Of a stretch of DNA of 64,000 nt, positions 22,774 through 33,700 are shown piece by piece (position 1 is the first letter of the stretch; the number at the start of each line of letters is the position of its first letter). The translations under genes and the position numbers were made by a program. The stretch covers positions 835,239-899,238 of the forward strand of contig NW_006497560.1 in the NCBI RefSeq assembly GCF_000471905.2, given 5' to 3'. The notes beneath the pieces were generated by a model. The model worked only from the letters and a program-made list of their open reading frames with translations, was not told the DNA's origin and did not search any database. Source of the stretch: Amborella trichopoda. Taxonomy: Eukaryota > Streptophyta > Magnoliopsida > Amborellales > Amborellaceae.

Positions 22774-22795
22774 GTATATATATATATATATATAT
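22774..22795. repeat. (TA)n microsatellite
   Basis: GTATATATATATATATATAT separates the MITE at 22289-22755 from family F copy 2. Confidence 0.9.
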
Positions 22796-23037
22796 GTGGA
22801 AACATCTACTCAATGCCTTTTGGCAAAAATGAACAATGTTTTTGCCCTTAGGCTCATCATTGTCTGAAAAAATCGGGCGGTGTACGGTTTTTGACCGCCA
22901 CAGACCTAGCAGGTCTGTAGCAGTAACATCACGGTCACATTAGGTCCGTGGTGGTAAAAACTTCACGTGGAACCGCAATGGATGACACGTTGTCCGTTGC
23001 GGTTCCGTTCAATAGGTATTTTTTAGGTTTTTCCTAT
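22796..23037. mobile_element. (TA)n-embedded hairpin element, family F, copy 2
   Basis: About 240 bp between TA tracts, starting GGAAACATCTACTCAATGCC and ending TTTTTAGGTTTTTCC. It has the same AAAATGAACAATGTTTTTGC-like block as copy 1. Its internal palindromes have different sequence: ACAGACCTAGCAGGTCTGT (22900-22918), and a longer stem at 22969-23006 whose arms start GGAACCGCAATGGA and end TCCGTTGCGGTTCC. No ORF of its own. Confidence 0.65.
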
Positions 23038-23129
23038 ATATATAATATATATATGGGTTTGCAGCTTCAGCTGGAAATGCCATTTGTGTGTCCTACTACT
23101 TCTCGACCAACTTTTGTTATATATATATG

Positions 23130-23161
<32 letters not shown>

Positions 23162-23165
23162 TATA
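23038..23165. repeat. (TA)n and (CA)n microsatellites
   Basis: Short AT runs at 23038-23053 and a compound (TA)n(CA)n run at about 23118-23165, with about 60 bases of unique sequence between. Confidence 0.85.
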
Positions 23166-24398
23166 TCACTCCCCGACCCCCACTTTTGGGGCTGCCCAGG
23201 TTTCTAAGCACCCCGCCTAGGGGCAGAATCCACCTTTTGGAACACTGTTTCTGCCCCATCAAATCAACCAACCCATGCTCTAATAGTATAGGCTACCTCC
23301 TCCTTGATCCCATCATCCCATACCCCTAAGCTCACCAACCTAATTTATCCCTACCTTGTTGCCTTCAAAATCAACATCAGTGTTGCTAAGCCAATAAATT
23401 TCTAGAAAGTTCAACCCCCTTAACAACATTGGAACCAGACTCTAATTGTTGCCCTAACCATATCCATCTCTTCCCTATCACCTATGTATTACTTGGAAAA
23501 GGGCTCCTGGCGATTCATCGTCTGAATCTGATATTTAAAACTTTAATCATCATCATTATCATCACGCATGTACCAGCCAACCCCCCTGGTCCTGCATCAA
23601 ATAAGTACCTAAGATCATTGGGTTGTGCAATCTTGCTTATTTGCAATCGTCTGCTTCCTTTTATTATGTCCTTGCGGATGTGATGAGCAGCTGGTATTGG
23701 AAAAGCTTTGAGGCCCAAAGGGTTGTTCCCCAATGCGAATTGTAGTTAAAAGATAGTAATCTAGTTTTCTTTCACCCTATAAATTCCCATTTCTTTAACA
23801 CTTGTATGATATATACTGAGGCAGAGGTTATTCTGGACCTTTTCTTGTTCATGGTGACTTTGCCTTAAAAGTGTGAGTTTTCCTTAGCTTTTGGGGTCAT
23901 ATGGATGTTTCTGGCTTTCGTGTGAGTGTCATTGTACTATGGTCAGTGCATGAAGGATGTCTAATATTGTGGTATCTTTCCTTTTAGTCATCCTGGGATT
24001 GTATGCCTGGTTTGAGGTTTTGGGTGGTGGGTTAATATGTTGTGAACTCCCTTCCCTTTTGATGATAATCATTTGCCCCAGAACTGTTAACTGAGATTCA
24101 TCTCCACTGTCAATGTGGAGAACAAATAGTGGATGCGACAGTGGATGCCATGGATATGCAATTATAATGTGTATGTTATAGGGAAGAAACTGGTCATAAA
24201 TTTTAATCTCTTGAAAAAAGAAGCTCATCATAAAATTTGGGAATTTTTTTTTTAAACAGTACTCTCTCTCTCTAACGGTTTATTAAGTTAAAAAGTACTT
24301 TACTCGTAATGGACCTTTTGTAGCATTCCGTTGCTTATGAGAAACAAGAGATCAATTGAGGTGTCACGTAATATTTGCATATTCTCTAACAATCATTA
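23166..24398. other. Kinase upstream intron, no gene seen
   Basis: Ordinary AT-rich intronic sequence. I looked for a plus-strand exon encoding the kinase glycine-rich loop (G-x-G-x-x-G) and found none. Confidence 0.5.
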
Positions 24399-24601
24399 TG
24401 GGTACGTTTGGTTTGCGTGATGTGAAAAAGTTCCCTCATGTGATTAGATGTGGGAATCTTTTCACACCAATTAGCTGCCAATTGGTCTGAAAATATGCAC
24501 TTGGACCAACTGGTGTGAAAATATTCTCACACCTAACCACATGAGGGAATTCTCATGTGAAAATATTTCGTAGGAAATATTTCACGCGGAACAAATGTGC
24601 C
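24399..24601. mobile_element. Tourist-like MITE 80 bp upstream of a kinase exon
   Basis: 203 bp, left end TGGGTACGTTTGGTTTGCGT, right end reverse complement GGCACATTTGTTCCGCGTG, flanked by TTA at 24396-24398 and 24602-24604. Inner inverted repeats (CCCTCATGTG against CACATGAGGG; TTTTCACACCA against TGGTGTGAAAA) let almost the whole element fold. The three-base TTA duplication fits the PIF/Harbinger class. Confidence 0.75.
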
Positions 24602-24681
24602 TTACATTCACGTATTCTTGTTGTTCTATTTTTACATTCTTATGTCCTTGTTTCCCTTGATAGCTTTGTTATTTTTGTTAG

Positions 24682-24750
24682 GAAGTTGCTGTCAAGAAAT
24701 TCTTGGATCAAGACATTTCAGGAGATGCCCTTGAAGAGTTTAGAAGTGAG
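24682..24750 (+). CDS. Kinase exon a: ATP-binding lysine
   Basis: 23 codons, phase 0 at both ends, between TTTTTGTTAG and GTACCCC. Reads [20 protein letters not shown] and ends with the Glu expected in helix C. The Lys of VAVK contacts ATP. The previous exon should end in a D-W-x-G-T block, which I could not find in the window. Confidence 0.93.
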
Positions 24751-27700
24751 GTACCCCATTTACTCTGTGCGTGTGTGTATGTGTAGGGCGGGCAGTGTGT
24801 GTGCGTGCAAACATGCGTGTGGGTGCACATCTTTCTGTCTGTAATCTGTACAGCCATTTTATAATAACAAATGTTTGTCTACCAATCCAAAGATGCATGC
24901 AAAGAACAAACCAAAGAGTATGTAATAGACACACTGGTATTATTATTGACGGAGGTTATAAAGGTCTCGCTCAACGTACGCACAAATAAAAATTTTCTTT
25001 GTGAAACTCAAATTATAACTCTTGAAATGAAATTACAGCCACATATATCTTTATATAAGCCTCTAAATGACTATTGCATCCACTCCAAAATACATGTAAA
25101 TGACTTCAATTTGTCCTAGCACAACTCCCACTCAAATGACAAAGGAGATTGAGCCAAAAAATACATAAGCTTACACATAAGACATTTCATTACATAATTG
25201 ATGACAAATACAATATGCTTGAATCACATAAACATGAAGTAAATGCCAAGACAAACTCAATCTCCAAATACAACTCAATAAACCAAACATGAGCACTTAA
25301 TCGAAGGGCTTGGGAAGCCAATTCAAGTTGCTCGAATTACCCCGGATCACCTCCAAGGATTTACGTACACCCTTTGTTATTGATAACTCCCCTATTTTGT
25401 GCTATTGGGAGTGATCATAACAAAGGATGTACGTAAATCCTTGGAGGTGATTCGGGTAAATTCGAGCAACTTGAATTGGCTTTCCCTGCCCTTAGATTAA
25501 GTGCACATGTTTTTTTATTGAGTTGTATTAGGAGATTGAGCTAGTCTTGGCATGTACTTAATGTCTATGTGATTCAAGTGTATTGGCTGAGATTTAACAC
25601 CTTTATCACCTCAAAGACCCCAATTTATTTTCAAATTTTCCTTAAGTTAAATTTGAAATTCACTTGAGTTTGGAAACCCTAAGTTTTAGATGCCAAAGTC
25701 CTCATCATTCACACTTTTTTTCAAGGGCTGGAGAGCAATCTTATAAAGTCACTCTATGTGGGGCATCCCACCCGCTTTTTTCTCTCTACCTTTATGAAAA
25801 CATTTGAATTTGAAACAAATGCTTTCTCACGCTACGTGTCATTGTCCACACATGCATTGTCATAGTTCACACAGTTTCTTAGCTTACACACTTGGTGTCA
25901 TAACTTCACACAGGTGTGCAATAAAAAAACACAACCTTAGAAATTGGTTTTAGATCTAAAACACAACTGGACAATAACCCATAAATTAAGAAAATATCTA
26001 GATATCACACATGCCAAATTCACATAAACACTATTAGACATATTTAGGATTAGCTGACCTAAATAGTTGGGAAAAGCCTTTGATAATGATGATGACTTAT
26101 TTAGGACAATTCATGCATCCAAACACAATGAGGCACGCCGCTCTAGCCATGCCCACTTTCACATCCACGTGGAGTGCTGTGGCAACCATGTGGGGTCTAC
26201 ATGGCACACATTGGCCACTTGTGTGCTCAGCTCCCACATTTGTGGCATGTCCTCATTTGGAATTTCGCCTAATCAAATTTGGAAATCCATTTTTTCTAGA
26301 ATAAAAAACTTCACAAAAATTGCTAAAAACATTTTCAATCATTTTCCATCAAATTAAACCAGTTTGGCATCTAGGAAAAATATAAATAGGGAAATTAAGA
26401 TTCTTTGGGAAATGCAGTTGGCTAGTAGGGTACTCTACTAGGCCAGACTTAGAACCCTAGGCCTCAAGCTGACCCAACAACACCCATATCCCATTGTCTT
26501 TGGTAGGGGACATGAATGGGTTATCAAAACATACCCAATAAATGACCGTATTATTAGTGTTTCAAAAAGCGGCCTGCCTAGCGCCTAGGTGGGCTAGGGA
26601 GGAGGTTTGGGTGCATTACCAAGGTCTAAGCGGGCATCTTGGGTGGGGAGTCCTTGGGTGGCTGCCTAGGTGCCTAGGTCCCTGAAGCTATCAGAGAGGA
26701 GATTAAGCAATATACGAGCTTGGTAAAACACAAATAGGAACAAAAGAAAGGACTTTGTCTTGGGAAAAGAAGCTTAAGGCTTGAGCCCTAAGTGGGAGAA
26801 AGCCTTAGGGCTTCTCCAAATTTGTATGTGTCATGGTGCTTTCTTGTTGATTTTCTACTGTTTCTTCAAGTTCTCTATATCAAATTGATATCAAAGCCGG
26901 CGATCTACATGGAAGTTATTGTAGGCATGTGGAAGTTTCCGTAGCACGTATGAAGTTACTGTAGAACCACGTTTTTAGGTGCACTAGATCAACAACAAAG
27001 AGGGAAGTTACAGTGGGGTCTAGGTTTTGTTGATTTTGGCTAAAATTTTGTCAAAATAACCTAGATCTTGTTGATTTCTGCAATTTTTGTTGATTATTTG
27101 CTTAGGATTTGTGATTTAGGTGAACCCATAGCAGTGAGAAGATGGCATAGTAGGGGGATTTTTATGGATCCGTTCTGTGATTCCAAAGATTAGAGAATTG
27201 AGGAACTTGAAAGACATGTTCAAGAGCTGACACAACAATTTGTGAGCTTCAATAATGGGCAAGACGGTGATCTTTCAGCTCAAGAGGTTCTCGAATACAA
27301 CCCTTTTCACCATTGTGTTTCGCTGTGGAGTCGAGTGATGAGGATAGCGACTGGAGGCCTAGACGTAGAGTGTGTTGCGCGAGAGATGTCGATTTGAAGG
27401 TGGATATATCTGATTTTGATGGTAAGCCTAAACTCGAGGAATTTATAGATTGGTAACAATGGTTAAATACAATAGAAAGGGTTTTTGATTATAAGTAGGT
27501 ACCTGAAAGTAAAAGGGTAAAAACTATTTCTATAAAATTGAAAAAGGGTGGCCCGACATGGTGGGAACAACTTAGGGCTAGAAGAGAGAGGGTGGGAAAC
27601 TCCAAAATTAATACATGAGATATTATAAAAAAGAAATTAAAAGAAAAATACCTGCTTGAAAATTATTTGCAGTCCCTTTATCATAAGATGAATAACCTTC

Positions 27701-30700
27701 ATAGGAGAAAAGAGTGTAGATGAGTATATTGGTGAATTTTATGAGTTGATGGCTCGCACTGATGTGGTTGAAAGGGTAGAACAGTCCTTAGCTCGCTATG
27801 TTGGTGGGCTAAGATCATCTGTACAAGATGTGGTGGTTTTACAGCGGTATTGGACCTTAGATGAGGCTTACAACCTTGTAGTGAAGGTTGAAGCTCAGAT
27901 GAGGCATCCATCATCAACGTGGGCTGCAAGCTAGGGTAGCTCAAGTGGCAATGGAAGCAAATTTAAGGGAAAAGGTGGAAATTTATTGGCTGGACAGTCC
28001 TCACGACCTGCAAGTCCCTCCAAACAGCAAGAAACTACGGGTGTTGGGGCTAGTTCTAGTCGCCCAAATGGCCAAAACAACAACACCATAGAATGCTTTA
28101 AGTGTGCGGGAATTGATCATGTCTCTTCTCAGTGCCCGCATAGAAAATTTGTGGCCCTTGCTGAGGAAGTCTTCAATGAGGGCAGCAAACTAACTTTTGA
28201 TAGGGACCATGTTTATGATAAAGAGCCTGAAGTAACCTTTAGTGACCATGGGGAGGCTTTGGTGATCCGATGCAACATGGTGACACCCAAGGTAGTTGAT
28301 CTGGCAGATTGGTTGCGCACTAATATTTTCCACACTCGATGCACGGCCTACGGGAAGGTTAGCAAGCTTATCATTGATGGGGTCAGTTGTGAAAGTATTG
28401 TTTCTCAGGAGATGATTGAGAAGCTGAAGTTGAAGACATAGAGCCATCCAAAACCATACAAGATAACTTTGTTCAAAAAGGGAAATAAGGTAACAGTTTC
28501 TGAGTGTTATCTAGTTTCTTTTTTATTAGACAACATTATAAATATGAGGTGTGGGGTGATGTGCTTCTGGATGCGTGTATTTATTTTTAGTAGGCCATGA
28601 CAGTATGATAGACATACCATACATGATGGATTTAGAAACACTCATTCCTTTGTGAAAGATGGGATAAAAGTGGTTTTAGGTCCATCTAAGAAGGAAAGTG
28701 CATCTAAATCAGATGAAGGGTGCAGTAGCCTTCTTTCTTTGGCAGAGTTTATGGAGGGATTGGAGCAGTCAACGATGTTGTTTGCAGTGGTCCAAGTGGA
28801 GGAGAAGCTTATTAGTTCGGTTCTGCCACAGTTAGAGCCCTTAATGAGGGACAATAGTGATGTCATTTCGGATGAGCTACCAGAGGGGTTACCACCCATG
28901 AGGGCCATCCAACATCACATAGACCTCGTTCTTGGGTCTAGCCTACCGAACAAGGCCTTATATAGAATGAGCCCAAAGGAGGATGATGATTTACAGAGAC
29001 AGGTTGCAAAGCTTCTATAGAAGGGGTTCATCTGAGAGAGCATGAGCCAGTGGTGTCCCAGACTTGGTACATGTGTGTGGATAGTAGAGCCATTAACAAG
29101 ATCACAATCAAGAACTGCTTCCCAATTCTGTGCCTAGATGATATGTTAGATATGTTGGTTGGTGCTACTGTGTTTCAAATATAGATTTGAGGAGTGGGTA
29201 CCATCAGATCTGTGTTTGACCTGTAGATGATTGGAAGACTGCATTCAAAACTCGAGAGGTCCTTTATGAGTGGTTGGTGATGCCATTTGGCCTCTCCAAT
29301 GCACGCAGTGCTTTTATAAGGGCGATGGATCAAGTATTCGAGCCTTTTATTGGGAAATTTGTGGTAGTATACTTTGATGACATTCTAGTGTGTAGCATTG
29401 GTGAGCAGGCGCATATGGAGCACTTATGGTTGGTGTTTGACTTGCTCAATGAACAGAAATTGTATTTGAATCTTAAAAAGTATGAATTCATAATAGATAG
29501 CCTCATCTTTCTTGGTTATGTTGTTTCAACTGAGGGAATTAAGGTTGACCAAAGGAAGGTAGCAGTTATCAGGGATTGGCTTACTCCTACTACAGTGCAT
29601 GATATTCGTAGTTTTCATGGGTTGGCTACTTTCTATAGGAGGTTATCAGAGGCATTAGTTCGATCATAACACCTAACACAGATTTTCTGAAGAAGGGGGG
29701 ATTCGTATGGACTAATGAAGTCGAGAAAAGTTTTCAGTTGGTGAAGCAGAAGATGACTGAGGCACCTGTGTTCGCTCTTCCAGACTTTGATAAAGTCTTC
29801 GAGTTGGATTGTGATGCTTCACATGTTGGAATTGGAGTAATGTTGAGCCAAGAAGGTCGCCCTATTGCCTTCTTTAGTGAGAAACTAAATGGCATCTGCC
29901 GATGGTATTCTACCTATGATGTGGAGTTTTATGCTATTATTCAAGCCTTAAGGCATTGGCGGCATTACCTGATTTAGAGGGAATTTATTTTGTTCTCAGA
30001 TCATGAAGCATTGAAGCATATTAATGGGCAACATAAACTAAATTAACAACATGCTCGATGGGTAGCCTATTTGCAGAAGTTCACTTTTGTTATTCGGCAT
30101 AAGACAGGCAGTCAGGACAGAGTGGCATATGCTTTGAGTAGAAGATCGACTCTATTAACTACCATGATGACTGCTATTATTGGGTTCAAGTTTATGAAGG
30201 ATCTTTATGTAGATGATGACGACTTCAGGGAGATATGGGACCGGTGTTGTAATGGAGTCATTGGGGATTTTCTTATTTAAGATAGATTTCTCTTCAAAGG
30301 AAACTGTCTTAGTATTCCTACAGGTTCCCTTAGAGAAACCTTAATAGTAGAGCTTCATGGGAGAGATCTTGGTGGACATTTTGGTCGAGACAAAACCATA
30401 GTATTGGTGGAGTCTAAGTAGTACTAGCCAAAATTGTAGAGAGATGTTGTGCAGTTTGTTGAGAGGTATCGTACGTGTCAACTGATTAAGGGGCAACGAC
30501 TGAATACGAGGCTTTATTCTCTACTTCCTATTCCTAATGCACCTTGGGAGGATGTTAGCATGGATTTCGTGCTGGGATTTCCATAGACTCAAAGAGGTAT
30601 GGATTTTACATTTGTGGTGGTGGATGGATTCTCAAAGATGGCTCATTTTATACCTTGTAAGAAGACTCTGGATGCTACACATGTTGCTAACTTGTACTTC

Positions 30701-33700
30701 AAAGAGGTGGTAAGGCTGCATGGTGTTCCTAAGACAATAACTTTAGACCGGGATACAAAGTCTTTCAATATAAATAGGGGCGTGAATGAGCTAGGGAAGC
30801 ATGCACGTATTCCTCATTTAAGAAAAGGAAAGACTTTTGTCTTGGGAAAAGAAAGCGTAAGGCTTGAGCCCTTGGTGGGAGAAAGCCTTTGGCATTCTCC
30901 AAATTTGCATTTGTCAAGGTGCTTTATTACTGATTTTCTATTGTTTCTTCAACTTCTCCTCATCATGAGGCTATTAGGGATGAGATTAAGCAATATTTAA
31001 TAAATAGAAAAAGAAGAAAAGTAGCCTTGTTATCTAGAAATATTTTCTCTAGGTTCTTCTGGAAGTGGTGATCCGAGGTTGAAGTGTGATCATAACCTGA
31101 ATCCGAATGACAAAAATTGTGTAAGGTATACCTATTGTGGAAAGGATACTAATGGGGGTATGTACCAGTTTAAGAAACACCTTGCCAGTATTAGGGGGAT
31201 GTTGCCTTGTATGAAAATGTTCTTGAGGCTCTCAGGGTGATTAAGCAATATTTGAGTTGAGTGAAACATAAAAAGCAAGAAAAAAGTAAAGAGGCACCAA
31301 ATAGAGTAGCTAATATTCCTAGGCCCTCATCTACACCACAGAGTAAGCGGGGGATAGAAGAATAGGAGGATGAGGCAGATTTAGAAAAATGGAGGACGAC
31401 GAACGTTATGTTGAAGAGGGAGATGGTTATAATCATGATGATGATGGCCTCGACTCCAATCCATATGATGAGGTTTTCCTTACTTTTCTGATGACGATTA
31501 AAGACACTTGATTCTTGGTGTCGAGTCTTAGAATGTATATATATTTTTTTTGTTGATAAACGTTAACTTTTGTATTGCTTTAGAGAGAGAGTACAATTTT
31601 GGGTTAATCTGAGAGTACCCTCTTGACAGGACTCTCGGTCAAAAAGAATAGGTCAACAGACCCTGTACAAAAAATGGGGTTATAAGATAGTCCCCTAACA
31701 AAGTTTATAGTGAGTTCACAAAACTTGGCCCCTTACAAAGTTTACAGTGATTTTACAAAAATGGGCTAAAAAAGTTGCTTGTACACAGTAGGTTGTTCTT
31801 GTCAATATATCTTGTGCGATCCAGAGTAGAAAGGGACCGGGTCTGGTCTTTGTCATAGGGCCTTAGCCCCATCCTTCGCTAGGAGTTCGGCGAACTTGTT
31901 TGATGTCCTCGAGGTATGCATCCAAAAGACGACCATATCCCTCCAGGTGTATACAATCTCATCATAAATCCGTGCTAGATACCAAGGGGGTATAGATCTC
32001 CCGGTTGCCCAAGTAATGCTGTTTAAAGCGTCACCCTCCACTATTAGGGCTTGGAGCTTTATCATTGGCTAGGTCATCTAATGCTTTCAAGACTTCCTCT
32101 TCTAAGAAGGGATGCTCTAGCCATTGAGTCTGTTCTTTCGGCAAAGTATGGAAGTTGAGGTCGGCCATGGCAGGTCTAGGAGCCCGTGGCGCAGCTTAAA
32201 GGCTCTGGAAAAAAGATAGAATAGCCGACACAATTTCTCCAGGTTGAACCAGATAGCTATTATTGGATTTGATAATCGAGATAGAATTATCTCTCCTTCA
32301 ACAATTCGCTATCCTGTGGAAAAAACAAGTATTATGGTTCCCTTCTTTGAGCGAATTGACTCTAGATCTCTGGAACTAGTAGAGCTCTTCTTTTTTGAGG
32401 GTGGTAAAGTAATCGAGTTTGGTTTGGGTTCTCAGGTTTGCTTTAGAGGTTGTCAGAGGACGGGACTCCTCAAGGCGGTCGAGTTCTTGGATGGACAAAA
32501 GAAGAGAGGACTTAACTTGGGAGTAGTTTCCTGGGATGGATCGACTCCAAGTTTTAAGGGAGGCTTTAAGGAGTTGAATTTTAAATTGGAGTTTGAAACC
32601 TGCTCTTCCCGCTACCTGGCCAGAGAATGAGTTCCACCAGGTGGGAATCAAAGATGATAGGGATTTTTCTTCTAACCATGCCAGTTCATATCTGAAAGGT
32701 TTTGGACCTCTATTCTGGGCTTGGGTGCCAAGAAGAATGGGGCAATGGTTGGAAGTGGGTTTAGGCAAGGCCATGGCATGGGATCTCGGAAAGCGTTCCT
32801 CCCAATTCAGGGCTAGAAGGAACCTGTCGAGTTTTGAGAGACTAGGTTGGGGAGAGTGGTTGGACCAGGTGAAGCGGTTTCCTTGAAGAGGAATGCCTAA
32901 GAGATCATTCTTGAAAATGAGTTAGAGAATTCCGTAATTCCATGAGAGGTGTGGGAGCTGGAGTTTCTCTCATGAGACCATCCGGTTATATTGAAGTCTC
33001 CACCCAAACACCAAACTGAGTGAGGAAGGGAAGCCTCAAAGTCCAATTCAGTCCAGAAGCGAGACTGCAGGGATGAAGCGTAAGGGCCATAAATGGTCGA
33101 GAATTTCCATTCTAAGCCATTTGAGATGCAAGACAGGAGGATAGTAACAGAAAAGTCCCCAATATGTGAGGATTGTAGGAGGTGTTCTGCGGGGTCCCAG
33201 ATCACCTAGATTCCCCCTGAAGCCCCTACCGTTGGTAGGACGGCCCACTGGCAAGGCCTTCTACTCCAAACCTGATGGATGATTTGAAGAGAAGGCTTGG
33301 GTAGTTTCAGTGAGGGCAAGAATAGTGGGATGGCGTTTCAAGGCCAGGTCTTTGACAGCCTCCCTTTTGGAAGGGTGTGCTAGGCCTCTGATGTTCCATG
33401 TGAGGAGCTTCATGGAGGTGGAGAAGGAGAAGAGATAGAGGCTAATCTGGCAGACCGCCTCAAAGGGCGGGAGGAGTTAGTGATGGGGGAGTCTACAGTA
33501 GAAGGGCCACCATAAGAGATAGATGAGAAGAGGTTAAGGAGCTCCCTTTTTCCTTTAAAGCTCGCCTTCTGTCGACTCTGAGCGTCTGCGAGGAAGAACT
33601 GGTGGGCGGGACCTTCAGGGCCATCGTGCTAAAAGCCCATAATGGGAAATAATTCCTTCATTCTATCCAAGTCGCGGTCATACCCGTCCCCGCCCCCATC

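Larger units (their letters stand above)
26740..30965 (+). mobile_element. Ty3/gypsy-type LTR retrotransposon, truncated LTRs
   Basis: A 140-bp homologous block (26740-26882 and 30820-30965, sharing GTCTTGGGAAAAG, GGCTTGAGCCC and GGGAGAAAGCCTT) represents the 3' parts of the two LTRs. The first is followed by a primer site, the second ends CATCA. Between them run gag, a CCHC knuckle, protease, reverse transcriptase, RNase H and the start of integrase. U3 of both LTRs and the rest of integrase are missing. It sits between BED finger 1 and BED finger 2 of hAT element D. Confidence 0.85.

Noticed and set aside
26380-26391. TATAAATAGGG as the promoter of the gypsy 5' LTR
   Set aside because: A TATAAATAGGGG also occurs near 30770 beside the 3' LTR, but flanking bases do not align and a hAT end lies between it and the 5' LTR remnant.
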